Assembly (NCBI RefSeq): GCF_016583765.1
Contig: NZ_NRRR01000002.1
Location: forward strand, 271,302 to 335,301
Source of the DNA: Chromatium weissei
Lineage (GTDB): Bacteria > Pseudomonadota > Gammaproteobacteria > Chromatiales > Chromatiaceae
Reading direction: 5' to 3'
Length of the DNA stretch: 64,000 nucleotides
Part shown: positions 1 to 9,294 of the stretch, piece by piece
Layout: each line of letters begins with the position of its first letter
Position numbering within the stretch: the stretch's first letter is position 1
Notes under the pieces: model-generated
The model's database searches: none
What the model was told of the DNA's origin: nothing
The model's input: the letters and a program-made list of their open reading frames with translations, nothing else
Translations under genes and position numbers: made by a program

Positions 1-485
1 GTTTTACCGAGCAGCGTGCCCATCACGCGCTGCATTTGATCATTTTTCAGTGAAGTGGCAATGCGTACAAAATCATCGCCTTGCCGCACAAACACGGTGG
101 CCACCGCGCCGGTTTGCGCGGTAAACGCATCAACAGCAGTCAAATCGAGATTGAGCACGTGCGCACCGTTGCGCAGCGTCGGTGTGCTCTGCTCGCCAAC
201 GGTGACGGTTTGGCTGGAATCAAGCGTGAACGGCGCGGGAAATTGCGCCGCAAACACCTGCATCAGCCGATTTGCTTCCTGCCGTATCGCCCCGTCATAA
301 CTTTCAATCATTCGCACGACAAGTTGCGTTTGCTGCTGAAGCTGCTCGATGCCTTTGCGCTCCAAAATAGAACGGGCATAAGCGGTTAGCCCCCAAGTGA
401 GCGCCAGCAACAGCACGGCAGTCACACTAAACACGGTGGCTCCGAGCTTGAAGGCGAGCGACTGGGTGATACGTGATTTGGTCAT
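1..485 (-). CDS. N-terminal part of a membrane sensor (chemoreceptor-like), cut by window edge
   Basis: The reading frame opens with ATG at 485 (MTKSRITQSLAFKLG...) and runs off the left edge, leaving about 161 residues. Residues ~10-35 form one transmembrane helix. The rest, with IEQLQQQTQLVVRMIESYD and a later VATVFVRQGDDFVRIATSL stretch, has the look of a periplasmic Cache_3-Cache_2 domain of methyl-accepting chemotaxis proteins. The output domain lies outside the window, so a histidine kinase or diguanylate cyclase is also possible. It reads in the same direction as feoAB, downstream of feoB. Confidence 0.7.
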   Translation of the reverse strand, partial: MTKSRITQSLAFKLGATVFSVTAVLLLALTWGLTAYARSILERKGIEQLQQQTQLVVRMIESYDGAIRQEANRLMQVFAAQFPAPFTLDSSQTVTVGEQSTPTLRNGAHVLNLDLTAVDAFTAQTGAVATVFVRQGDDFVRIATSLKNDQMQRVMGTLLGK

Positions 486-573
486 GGTTGACATTCTCGG
501 TATTTGATCATAAAGCACTGTTTTTATATGAAAAGTCGGTGAGAGAAAGCGATAATTCGCAACTCACACAAAC

Positions 574-2907
574 TTATTTTTGCACCTGCTGCGCCGCGCC
601 CGCCCATAACCGTAACCCAATCAGAACGCTCATCAACAGCGCCAGCCCGCCGCCAATCCACCAACTCGCCATCAGCGGAGCGCGCTCAAAAATCGCCGTT
701 TGATAAAAAATCATCGCAGTTAAAAAGGCAATTCCCGTCGTCCAGCAGCCAACGAAAATCGCCCACGCCGTGCCCGCCTCGCGCACAATCGCGCCAATCG
801 TCGCCACACAGGGAAAATACAGCAACACAAACAACAGGTAAGCGAATGCGCCCGCCTGTCCGTCAAACCGCGCCGCCATCGCTCCGAACGTGCCGGTTTG
901 CACGCCCTGCGTTTCTGCAGCTGTTTGCGCATCACTCAAATCGCCGACATTCAAACCCAGCGGATCGAGCAGCCGCGAGCCAAGTTCTCCTAAATTGTCC
1001 ACAATTGACGCGCCAGCTCCGCGCAAATCCCGCCATAAATCAAAGGGTTCTGGTGCTGATTCCGGTGCTGGCGCGGCATCCATTGCCAAATCGCCGTACA
1101 ACGAATCGAGCGTGCCCACGATTACCTCTTTTGCCAGCACGCCGGAAAACACGCCGAGCACTGCGGGCCAGTTGTCATCACGAATGCCCATCGGCGCAAA
1201 CAGCGGAGTCGCCGCCCGACTCACCGCCGCGAGAATCGACTGATCTGCGTTTTGATTATTCAGGCTGCCGTCGCTGCCGATGGTTGCCAACAAATTGAGC
1301 GCCAGCACCATTACCACGATCACCTTGCCGGCCTCGCGCAGAAATAATTTGACGCGATCCCAAGTCCGTAGCAGCACGCCTTTGACGGTCGGCAGGTGAT
1401 ACGGCGGCAATTCCATCAGCAGCCCCGAACTGTCGCCTTTTAACAGCGTGTGTTTCATCGCCAGCCCCGACAGAATCGCCACGGCAATGCCGGTGAGATA
1501 AAGCACAAACACCAAGTTTTGTCCCGAATGCGGAAAGAATGCCGCAGCAAACAGCGCGTACACCGGCAGCCGCGCTCCGCACGACATAAACGGATTCATC
1601 AAAATCGTCAGTTTGCGCTCGCGCTCACTTTCGAGCGTTCGCGTGGCCATCACTGCGGGCACGTTGCAGCCAAATCCGACGATCAACGGGACAAAGGCTT
1701 TGCCCGGCAAGCCGATGGAGCGCATGAACCGATCCATCACAAAGGCTGCTCGCGCCATGTAGCCGCTGTCTTCCAAAATCGATAACACGATGTATAGGCT
1801 GGCAATAATCGGAATAAACGTGCCGACAACCTGCGCTCCACCGCCGATGCCGTCAGCCAAAATCAGAATTAACCACTCGGGCGCACCGAGGTCGCCGAGC
1901 AGAACGCGCAGTCCGTCCACAAACAGCGCCTGTCCTGCCAAGTCGAAAAAGTCGATGAATGCGCCGCCGATGTTCATCGTGAACATGAACATCAGATAAA
2001 TCATCAATAAAAACAGCGGAATGCCAAACATTCGGCTCAACACCACGCGATCAATGCGATCCGACAGCGTGCGTCCGATGCGATGCGTTTGGCGCACCAC
2101 CCGCTGAAATAACGTGTGCGCATGACCAAAACGGGTGTCGGCAATGTGCAAATCCGCGTCTTCGCCGGTGCGTTCAGCGATTTGATGACGACCGAGCGCG
2201 GCGCGAGCCAACGCCGCTGCGCTCACCACGTCTTCAGCGATGGAATCGGCTTCCAATAATTTCAGTGCCAGCCACCGTGCCGTTGCCCGTTCCGGCACAT
2301 CGACCAGCAGCGGCAACAAATCGGCGATCACGGCTTCGACGCAATCGCCGTGCTCCAACGCCGTGCCCGCTGGCTCGCGTCCTTCGGCGACCGCCAGCAA
2401 TCGCGCCTGCAATTCAGTTAAACCTTCTTTCGTCACCGCCACCACCGCCACCACCGGACAGCCCAGCGCGGCGGCAAGCTGCTCGATGTCAATTTGAATG
2501 GCGCGTTTACGGGCGATGTCCATCATGTTGAGGGCGATCACAATCGGCACGCCCATCTCCAGCAATTGCACGGTTAAATACAGATTGCGCTCCAAATTGC
2601 TGGCATCGAGCACGTTGACGATCACATCCGCATCACGACTGAGCAGATAATCTCGCGTCACCATTTCATCGAGCGAACTGGCATCCAGCGAATAAATTCC
2701 CGGTAAATCAATCACGCGCACGACGCGGCCGTCGAGTTCCAACGTGCCTTCTTTGCGCTCCACCGTGACACCGGGCCAATTGCCGGTCGTTTGACGAATG
2801 CCCGTTAACGCATTGAATAACGCAGATTTTCCGCAATTCGGATTGCCGCCGAGCGCGATGGTTAACGGACGTGGCGAACTGAGTTCAGTAGCAACAGTAG
2901 CCATCAT
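574..2907 (-). CDS. feoB: Ferrous iron transporter FeoB
   Basis: Inner-membrane Fe(II) permease with an N-terminal GTPase domain. Visible motifs are the P-loop GGNPNCGKSALFNALTG near residue 20, G3 DLPGIYSL and G4 NMMD, followed by a FeoB helical spacer. The C-terminal membrane half has the duplicated gate motifs, for example SCGARLPVYALFAAAFF. About 777 residues, normal for the family. Start: ATG at 2907 overlaps the feoA stop as TAATG, favouring translational coupling; an in-frame ATG at 2913 would add two residues. No feoC-like gene follows. Function is certain at family level. Confidence 0.97.
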   Translation of the reverse strand: MMATVATELSSPRPLTIALGGNPNCGKSALFNALTGIRQTTGNWPGVTVERKEGTLELDGRVVRVIDLPGIYSLDASSLDEMVTRDYLLSRDADVIVNVLDASNLERNLYLTVQLLEMGVPIVIALNMMDIARKRAIQIDIEQLAAALGCPVVAVVAVTKEGLTELQARLLAVAEGREPAGTALEHGDCVEAVIADLLPLLVDVPERATARWLALKLLEADSIAEDVVSAAALARAALGRHQIAERTGEDADLHIADTRFGHAHTLFQRVVRQTHRIGRTLSDRIDRVVLSRMFGIPLFLLMIYLMFMFTMNIGGAFIDFFDLAGQALFVDGLRVLLGDLGAPEWLILILADGIGGGAQVVGTFIPIIASLYIVLSILEDSGYMARAAFVMDRFMRSIGLPGKAFVPLIVGFGCNVPAVMATRTLESERERKLTILMNPFMSCGARLPVYALFAAAFFPHSGQNLVFVLYLTGIAVAILSGLAMKHTLLKGDSSGLLMELPPYHLPTVKGVLLRTWDRVKLFLREAGKVIVVMVLALNLLATIGSDGSLNNQNADQSILAAVSRAATPLFAPMGIRDDNWPAVLGVFSGVLAKEVIVGTLDSLYGDLAMDAAPAPESAPEPFDLWRDLRGAGASIVDNLGELGSRLLDPLGLNVGDLSDAQTAAETQGVQTGTFGAMAARFDGQAGAFAYLLFVLLYFPCVATIGAIVREAGTAWAIFVGCWTTGIAFLTAMIFYQTAIFERAPLMASWWIGGGLALLMSVLIGLRLWAGAAQQVQK

Positions 2908-3197
2908 TAACATTCTGCCGTCGAATTGAGATCAGCAGTTTCCGCGGCTGGCGCGGTGACCTGCGGCGTGACCCATAATTTGTCGGCAATGCCCGCACCG
3001 ACAGCAATGCGCGCTGCGCCAGTGGCGAGCACCAAACCCTGTCCGCGCCGCTGCACGATTTGCAACACGCTGCCTTGACGCAATCCCAAGGCGAGCAGGC
3101 GGCGGGTTAATTGATGTCCACCACGAATATCAGTCAATTGCGCTGAAGTGCCGTGTGGCAATTCGGAAAGTTTTATTAATTCAGTTGTTTGCGACAT
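2907..3197 (-). CDS. feoA: Ferrous iron transport protein A
   Basis: Small cytosolic SH3-like protein needed for FeoB function. The 96-residue product carries the FeoA core (LSELPHGTSAQLTDIRGG, then LLALGLRQGSVLQIVQRRGQG) and ends with a short alanine-rich tail. It is the first gene of the feoAB operon and overlaps feoB by one base. The upstream gap to hemH (163 bp, divergent) holds a partial Fur-box-like sequence, which would fit iron control of both iron uptake and haem synthesis. Confidence 0.95.
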   Translation of the reverse strand: MSQTTELIKLSELPHGTSAQLTDIRGGHQLTRRLLALGLRQGSVLQIVQRRGQGLVLATGAARIAVGAGIADKLWVTPQVTAPAAETADLNSTAEC

Positions 3198-3220
3198 AAT
3201 GCACTCAATTTTTATTAACA

Positions 3221-3239
3221 GTTAATGATAAAGAAATGG
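3221..3239. promoter_or_regulatory. Possible half Fur box between feoA and hemH
   Basis: GTTAATGATAAAGAAATGG matches 11 of 19 positions of the Fur consensus (GATAATGATAATCATTATC). Ten of the first eleven bases agree, but the second half does not. It lies 24 bp before the feoA start, where a Fur site would be expected. The match is weak and position is the main argument. Confidence 0.3.
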
Positions 3240-3360
3240 AGATTAAAAGCATAATCTGAACAGCACGGTTAAACGGCGATGCCGTTGCCTTTTACTGACA
3301 ACCAAATCAACAGTTTGTATTTTCACCTGCATCACTCCTACATTTATCGAGATTTTCGCC

Positions 3361-4464
3361 ATGTCCTTTGTGAATACCGCTGATTATCGTCACGACCGCC
3401 CAGAATGCCTTGGTATTTTGCTCGCCAATTTGGGCACACCGGACACGCCGAACGTGGCTGATGTGCGCCGCTATTTAGCCGAATTCCTGTGGGATCAACG
3501 CGTTGTGGAAATGGCGCGACTGCCGTGGTGGTTGATTTTGCACGGCGTAATTTTGCGCACCCGTCCGAAACATTCGGCAGCCGCCTATCAATCGGTTTGG
3601 ACAGCCGACGGATCACCGCTATTGGCAATTGCGCAGCGACAAGCCAATGCACTACAAGCACAATTGAATACGCAGTTTCATTCTGATGCTATTAAAATCG
3701 CATTAGGAATGCGCTATGGTAATCCTTCAATTGCCAGTGCACTCACTGAATTGCGCAATGCAAATGCACGACGCATTTTAGTCTTGCCGTTGTATCCACA
3801 GTATTCTAGTTCAACCACAGCTGCCGTATTCGATGCCGTGACCACCGAATTACAACGCTGGCGCTGGCTGCCGGAATTACGCTTTATTAACCAATATCAC
3901 GATAATTCCAATTACATTGCCGCACTTGTCGCCAGCATTCGAGCGCATTGGAAAACACACGGTGTCGCAGAGCGACTACTCTTTTCATTTCACGGCATTC
4001 CACGCAAGTATTTCGATCTCGGTGATCCGTATTATTGCCAATGCCAAAAAACAGCGCGACTCGTGATTGAACAATTGGAATTGCCACCGGAACGCTGGTT
4101 TTTATCATTTCAATCGCGGCTGGGTAAACAAGAATGGTTGCGCCCCTATACCGACACCACATTAAATGAATGGGCAGCAGCAGGAATTAAATCGGTGCAA
4201 GTATTGTCGCCGGGGTTTTCCGCAGATTGTTTAGAAACGATTGAAGAAATCAATGAAGAAAATCGTCACCGCTTTATTGCGGCTGGCGGCAAAAACTACA
4301 GCTACATTCCATGCCTAAATGATGACGCAGCGCATATTGAAATGCTGGCTAATTTAGTGATTCAGCATTGCAGCGGCTGGCCAGAAATCACTGCAACTGC
4401 AGTTGATAAGAATGAATTGATACAGCGTTGCGAATGGGCACGCGCATTGGGTGCGGAGTATTAA
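3361..4464 (+). CDS. hemH: Ferrochelatase
   Basis: Inserts Fe(II) into protoporphyrin IX, the last step of haem synthesis. The 367-residue product opens with GILLANLGTPDTP, contains the catalytic histidine region LLFSFHGIPRKYFDLGDPY, and has the C-terminal signature SPGFSADCLETIEEINEEN. Length is typical of proteobacterial enzymes. It is divergent from feoAB, and the pairing with iron uptake is sensible. A G-rich palindromic repeat begins at its stop codon. Confidence 0.97.
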   Translation: MSFVNTADYRHDRPECLGILLANLGTPDTPNVADVRRYLAEFLWDQRVVEMARLPWWLILHGVILRTRPKHSAAAYQSVWTADGSPLLAIAQRQANALQAQLNTQFHSDAIKIALGMRYGNPSIASALTELRNANARRILVLPLYPQYSSSTTAAVFDAVTTELQRWRWLPELRFINQYHDNSNYIAALVASIRAHWKTHGVAERLLFSFHGIPRKYFDLGDPYYCQCQKTARLVIEQLELPPERWFLSFQSRLGKQEWLRPYTDTTLNEWAAAGIKSVQVLSPGFSADCLETIEEINEENRHRFIAAGGKNYSYIPCLNDDAAHIEMLANLVIQHCSGWPEITATAVDKNELIQRCEWARALGAEY

Positions 4465-4617
4465 ATCCCCCCTAACCCCCCTTTTTCTAAGGGGGGAAAA
4501 AGAAGTGCATCTTTTTCAAAACGGGGAACAGAAAAACTTCTTTAGTAAATGGAAAAAGAAAGCCTCTTTAGCGAATGGAAAAATAAAGCCCCCTTTAGCA
4601 AAGGGGGTTGGGGATTT
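4463..4617. repeat. PPFSKGG-type palindromic element, intergenic copy
   Basis: Begins AAATCCCCCCTAACCCCCC and ends with the inverted form GGGGGTTGGGGATTT. Internal palindromes are CCCCCCTTTTTCTAAGGGGGG (outer arm) and CCCCCTTTAGCAAAGGGGG, with A-rich 'aaatggaaaaa' filler between. It lies between hemH and the DUF2726 gene, starting on the hemH stop. Related copies lie at about 7245, 31339, 34551 and 56352. Confidence 0.85.
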
Positions 4618-4623
4618 GAAAAT

Positions 4624-5358
4624 ATGGCACATCTTTATTTTTTACTTGGATTGGGTTTTATCGTATTCATTGCGCTGGCATGGCAAATATGGCGATTAAC
4701 AATCAATTGGTTATATCCGCCTTATTGCGCGGATAACCTATTATTCACTCCATCTCAGCGTCAATTAAAAGCCGCGTTAGAACAAGCAGTTGGAAATCAT
4801 TATCGAGTTTATGGACGAATTCGCGTGGCGGATGTCATTGGATTGCGCGGGCGATTGACGCGCCGTGAACAGGAGAATGCGTTAGCGCGATTGGATGGAT
4901 TGAGTTTTGACTTTCTGCTGTGTACTCCAGAAACCTCCGCATTGGTTGGCGCAATTGCGTTGGTTTCGCCTTCGCATTGGCCAGGTGACCTATTGCGCCA
5001 ACGTCGTTTACGCCAAATTTGCGCAGCAGCGGCATTGCCATTGCTGTGCATTGAAAAACGCGATGTGTATTCAGTGACTGAAATGACTGCGCAAATTTTT
5101 TCAATGCTACAACTGCATTGGTTGGATACCGTGCCGAATGAAAAAGTAGTGAATGCACTCAATGCCGCACCGGCGATAATGACGAACGATGAAGAATGGA
5201 ATGATCGACCAGTCATTGAACGCCGCGAGCCATTGCTATCTATTGATCACGACAGCGTATTGGAGCCAAAGCTGACGCTCATAGTGAATACAGCAATAGA
5301 AATAAACGATGAAATGCCGTGTGTGATAGCGGAAAAGCGAAGTCGCTGGCGCAGTTAA
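4624..5358 (+). CDS. DUF2726 domain protein, membrane anchored
   Basis: About 244 residues. An N-terminal transmembrane helix (residues ~2-25, HLYFLLGLGFIVFIALAW) is followed by a DUF2726 domain (residues ~40-165: LFTPSQRQLKAALEQAV, FDFLLCTPETSALVGAIAL, LLCIEKRDVYSVTEM). DUF2726 has a restriction-endonuclease-like fold by family knowledge; its role is unknown. The tail is acidic and variable. An upstream ATG at 4549 would add 25 residues translated from the palindromic repeat; the ATG at 4624, directly before the membrane helix, is preferred. It overlaps the convergent GGDEF/EAL gene by 4 bp. Confidence 0.75.
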   Translation: MAHLYFLLGLGFIVFIALAWQIWRLTINWLYPPYCADNLLFTPSQRQLKAALEQAVGNHYRVYGRIRVADVIGLRGRLTRREQENALARLDGLSFDFLLCTPETSALVGAIALVSPSHWPGDLLRQRRLRQICAAAALPLLCIEKRDVYSVTEMTAQIFSMLQLHWLDTVPNEKVVNALNAAPAIMTNDEEWNDRPVIERREPLLSIDHDSVLEPKLTLIVNTAIEINDEMPCVIAEKRSRWRS

Positions 5359-8300
5359 TGCGGTGTGTTGAAAATGGTTTTATTGAATTCTTCAACTGGC
5401 ATGGGACGACCGAATAAATAACCTTGGCAAGCATAGCAGTCTTGCCGAGTCAGAAAATTCAATTGCTCTTGCGTCTCAACGCCTTCGGCAATTACTTTCA
5501 AACGCAGATTACGCGCCATTGCAATAATGGTGGCGGCAATTTCCATGTCGTTTTGATCGCCCGGAATATCGCGGACAAAACTTTGATCAATTTTTAATTC
5601 ATCAATCGGAAAGCGTTTCAAATACGCCAGTGACGAATAACCCGTGCCAAAGTCATCAATAGAAAGTCGTGTTCCGAGTGCTTTGAGTGCATGAAGTAGA
5701 TCAACAGCCTGTTCGCCGCCGCCCATGATCATGCTTTCGGTTAATTCGAGTTTAAGCCAATGCGGTGGCAATTCAGTTTCTTTGAGAATCACTGCAATTT
5801 GCTTTACTAAATCGCGCTGTTGCAATTGCCGACCAGATAAATTAACAGCAATAGTTAATGGTGGAAATCCTGCATCTAACCAACGTTTACCTTGAATGCA
5901 GGCGGTACGCAATACCCATTCACCCAGCGCGACAATTTGCCCAGTTTCTTCGGCAATCGGAATAAAGCGCAGCGGTGAAATCATTCCTTCTTCCGGCGAT
6001 TGCCAGCGCACCAAGGCTTCACAACCAATCAATGTATTATTTTTTGTATCGAATTGCGGTTGGTAATGCAGTATGAATTCTTCATTTGCTAATGCGCGAT
6101 GAAGCCGCGCTTCTAATGCAAGTCGTTCATTTGCGGCAGCAGTTAAAGTTGGCGTATAAAAACGATAGGTATTGCGACCCTGTTCTTTGGATTGATAGAG
6201 CGCAACATCTGCATGTTTAACCAATTCAGTGACCGAGCGACCGTCATTGGGAAATAGACTAATTCCAATGCTTGCGCCGACATAAACTTCATGCGTGCAT
6301 CGAATACCTGCATCAATCAATTCATCACTTAAATGCGCCCGCGATGTGGTTAAAGTGAATGGCTTTTCTAATAGTTTGAGCAGCGTTTGTGCGACACCAG
6401 CAGCATCTTCAGGTTGTGTGATATTTTCCAATAAAATCAAGAATTCATCGCCGCCGAGTCGTCCAATGGTGTCGTCTTCGCGCAGCCGTTCATTTAAGCG
6501 TTGCGCGAGTAAAATAAGTAATTCATCACCCGCCGGATGTCCCAAGCTGTCATTCACATTTTTGAAGCGATCTAAATCTAAAAATAACACGGCAATACGT
6601 TGCCCTTGTCGCTCGGCGCGTTCAATTGCGTGTTGCAGGCGTGATTGCACTAAACGGCGATTGGGTAAATGGGTTAATGGATCGTAATGCACCAAATGTT
6701 CAAGTTGCGCTTCTGATTGTTTGAGTTGGCTGATGTCGGTCATCACGCCGACGTAATGACTTGGTTCGCCTTGACTGTCGTAAACGACGCTGATGCTCAA
6801 TAGTTGCGGGTAAATTTCTCCATTTTTGCGGCGGTTATAGATTTCGCCTTGCCAATGTCCGCTTTCGCGGAGACTCATCCACATTTCTTGATAAAACGCG
6901 GGTTCCTGCCGACCAGATTGCAGCAGTCGAGGATTTTTGCCACGTACCTCGGCTTCGGTGTAGCCGGTGATGTCGGTGTAGGCGCGATTGACGGTGAGAA
7001 TGTGTGCATCAAGGTCGGTGATGATGACGCCCTCGCGGGTGCTCTCAAACACAGTGGCGGCCTGACGTAGAGTGGTATCCGCATGAATTCGCGTCACCGC
7101 CAATCCGGCGATGCAGGTGAATTCGTTGATGAGTTTTAATTCATTTGCACTGGGTTGGCGCGGCTGCAAATAAGCGAGATGAAAATAGCCCAGAATTTCT
7201 CCCAGACCACCGTGAAACGGAATTGACCAACTGTTACGGTTATTAATTTCTTTCAACTCCCTTTTTCCAAAGGGGAATTTGTGATTTTCTGTTCCCTTGC
7301 AGGAGCAAATCAATTCACTTTCTCTTTTGGAAAAAGGCGGTTGAAGGGAATTTCCATTTGGCGCTTCATTAAAAATCTCAATTTCCATGCGCATTTCTGG
7401 ATGAATTTCTTCTAGCCGAACGATGATTTTGTTCAGAATTTCCGGCAATGATTGGTTGTCAACCAGACCATCGAGCACCGCCAAACGCGTTTCCTGCATC
7501 TGCTCGGCAAGTTTGGTTTCGGTGATGTCGTACCAGACACCAGTGGCGATTGAACTCGCCGCATCAATCACACGCAGTTCATCCCGAAGCCAGCGCACCT
7601 GATGCTGGCGATCAAAAAAGCGGTAATCGTGACTCATCGGCGCGGTGTCGTGCAGTGCCGTCAAACGCGCCAGCGTGTCTATTCGATCATCAGGATGAAT
7701 CTGCCTTTCCCACCAGTCGGGTTGCAAGGTTTCCGTCATGGAATAACCCAACAAGCGCGTGACATTCTCACTGACCCAAGTCAACGGCATTTGCGGTTGA
7801 TCGCGGCGACGGGTGTACAAAATCACCGGACTGGTTGCCAACACCTGCTTCAATCGCATTGTGGTTTCATGCAGGTTGGCGCGTTCACGAAGCAGATTGC
7901 GTTGTCCAACCACCTTTTCCAACGTTGCTGGCAGCTTGTGTAAATAGCCGTTGTATTTGGAAACGTAATCGTTCACGCCGAGATGAATGGCGCGAGCAGC
8001 GACTTCTTCATTGCCCTGTCCAGACACCATCACAATCGGAATATCTAATTCGCGTTCGGTGCGAATCATTTTGACGGCTTCTAACGCATCCAATCCCGGC
8101 AGGCGGTAATCGAGCAGCACCACGTCGTAATCGGCTGAAATATGGTTGTTTTGTAGTAAACAGGATAATACCTGCGTCACATCCAACACCGTCGTCACGC
8201 GAATATGTGGCGCGTAACGGGCGAAATGGCGCAGGGTTAAATCAATATCGGCAAGGTTGTGCTCGGCGTAAATCACGCGCAGCGGTTGTGCGCGACGAGC

Positions 8301-8687
8301 GTTGGCTTCATGGAAACGTTGATAAGCATCCTGCAACGTTGCTGGCAAGCGATTTAGAGAACGGTCGCCCTTGGTGAGATAGTCATCTGCGCCAGCTTGC
8401 AGTGCGGCAATCGCCGCATCTTGGTCGCCGGAGCCAGTCAGCATCACGACGGCAAGCGGCAACTGACGTTCACGAATATGCGCGAGCAGTTGCAATCCCG
8501 ATCCGTCTGGCAGCTTGAGATCAATCAAGGCCAAATCGTAATTTGCCGCCGCGTCATCTCGCAGACAGTTGATGGCTGCCGTCAATGATGGCGTGGTTTC
8601 AAGCTGAATATCCAAAGCGCACCGTTCCAAAATACGCCGCGTTAAATCAGCATCAACCGGATTGTCTTCAACATGCAGAACACGCAT
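5355..8687 (-). CDS. REC-REC-PAS-GAF-PAS-GGDEF-EAL signalling protein
   Basis: Cyclic-di-GMP turnover protein of about 1110 residues. Order: receiver 1 (MRVLHVEDNPVDADL, phospho-Asp in LALIDLKLPDGSG), receiver 2 (Asp in VVLLDYRLPGLDALE), a PAS_3-like domain (~290-400), a shrunken GAF-like region (~415-530), a PAS domain (~545-665), GGDEF intact at residues 745-749, and an EAL domain starting at E890. Both catalytic signatures are intact, so synthesis and hydrolysis are both possible. Start: ATG at 8687 overlaps the stop of the preceding response regulator as TGATG; an upstream in-frame start at 8729 is less likely. A palindromic repeat has inserted in frame inside the GAF region (residues ~446-481). 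Confidence 0.93.
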   Translation of the reverse strand: MRVLHVEDNPVDADLTRRILERCALDIQLETTPSLTAAINCLRDDAAANYDLALIDLKLPDGSGLQLLAHIRERQLPLAVVMLTGSGDQDAAIAALQAGADDYLTKGDRSLNRLPATLQDAYQRFHEANARRAQPLRVIYAEHNLADIDLTLRHFARYAPHIRVTTVLDVTQVLSCLLQNNHISADYDVVLLDYRLPGLDALEAVKMIRTERELDIPIVMVSGQGNEEVAARAIHLGVNDYVSKYNGYLHKLPATLEKVVGQRNLLRERANLHETTMRLKQVLATSPVILYTRRRDQPQMPLTWVSENVTRLLGYSMTETLQPDWWERQIHPDDRIDTLARLTALHDTAPMSHDYRFFDRQHQVRWLRDELRVIDAASSIATGVWYDITETKLAEQMQETRLAVLDGLVDNQSLPEILNKIIVRLEEIHPEMRMEIEIFNEAPNGNSLQPPFSKRESELICSCKGTENHKFPFGKRELKEINNRNSWSIPFHGGLGEILGYFHLAYLQPRQPSANELKLINEFTCIAGLAVTRIHADTTLRQAATVFESTREGVIITDLDAHILTVNRAYTDITGYTEAEVRGKNPRLLQSGRQEPAFYQEMWMSLRESGHWQGEIYNRRKNGEIYPQLLSISVVYDSQGEPSHYVGVMTDISQLKQSEAQLEHLVHYDPLTHLPNRRLVQSRLQHAIERAERQGQRIAVLFLDLDRFKNVNDSLGHPAGDELLILLAQRLNERLREDDTIGRLGGDEFLILLENITQPEDAAGVAQTLLKLLEKPFTLTTSRAHLSDELIDAGIRCTHEVYVGASIGISLFPNDGRSVTELVKHADVALYQSKEQGRNTYRFYTPTLTAAANERLALEARLHRALANEEFILHYQPQFDTKNNTLIGCEALVRWQSPEEGMISPLRFIPIAEETGQIVALGEWVLRTACIQGKRWLDAGFPPLTIAVNLSGRQLQQRDLVKQIAVILKETELPPHWLKLELTESMIMGGGEQAVDLLHALKALGTRLSIDDFGTGYSSLAYLKRFPIDELKIDQSFVRDIPGDQNDMEIAATIIAMARNLRLKVIAEGVETQEQLNFLTRQDCYACQGYLFGRPMPVEEFNKTIFNTPH
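7245..7353. repeat. Degenerate PPFSKGG-type element inside the GGDEF/EAL gene
   Basis: The ends mirror each other: AATTTCTTTCAACTCCCTTT on the left, and GGCGGTTGAAGGGAATTT on the right. Internal arms are TTTTTCCAAAGGGG and CTTTTGGAAAAAGG. On the coding strand it reads in frame (LQPPFSKRESEL ... FPFGKRELKEINN). It interrupts a GAF-like domain. Confidence 0.75.
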
Positions 8688-9130
8688 CACGGCAACAACC
8701 TCGCAGGCGGATGATTGACTAAACACCAATAGAGTTCGATATGCGCGGCAACTTCCATAAAGGTCTGGAAATTCACTGGCTTAACAATATAAGAATTGGC
8801 ATGAAATCGATATGCGGTCGCAACATCTTGATTTTCACTGGAAGACGTGAGCACCACGATGGGCAAATTCTGACTGATTGGATGCTCCCGCAATTGCTGC
8901 AACACTTCCAATCCACTCACTCGCGGCAATTTCAGATCAAGCAAAATCACGAGCGGTAACGGCTCCCCAGCCTCCCAACGCGGAATCCACGCGAGCGCCT
9001 CTTCACCATCACGGGCAACTTCAATCGGATTGAGCAAACGTCGCCGTTGAAAGGCGCGCAACGTCAGATCAACATCCATTGGATTGTCTTCTACCAATAG
9101 AATTGGACGCGCATTCGTATCCTGATCCAT
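8687..9130 (-). CDS. Single-domain response regulator (CheY/Rcp1 type)
   Basis: 147 residues and one receiver domain only. It opens ILLVEDNPMDVDLTLRAFQRR, with the phospho-acceptor Asp in VILLDLKLPRVSGLEVL, then VVLTSSSENQD and the conserved YIVKPVNFQTF lysine. This layout matches receivers that partner phytochrome-like kinases. It is translationally coupled (TGATG) to the REC-GGDEF-EAL protein, so the two probably work in one phosphorelay. No kinase lies beside it. Confidence 0.92.
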   Translation of the reverse strand: MDQDTNARPILLVEDNPMDVDLTLRAFQRRRLLNPIEVARDGEEALAWIPRWEAGEPLPLVILLDLKLPRVSGLEVLQQLREHPISQNLPIVVLTSSSENQDVATAYRFHANSYIVKPVNFQTFMEVAAHIELYWCLVNHPPARLLP

Positions 9131-9294
9131 TACGATTGTTCCGTAAGCAAAACGAATTGAAAAATCATTTATTTGAAAATAAGAATTGTAATTGAGTTGT
9201 CAATCACAATCATATTTTCCAGTGAAAACTAAAGAGTCGATAATTAAAGAACTGACAACGAATCACTGACAATTGAAAACTTTTTCAAGCATTT

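Noticed and set aside
846..1298. Plus-strand frames inside feoB
   Set aside because: Antisense to an unmistakable feoB; Arg/Pro-rich composition typical of shadow frames.
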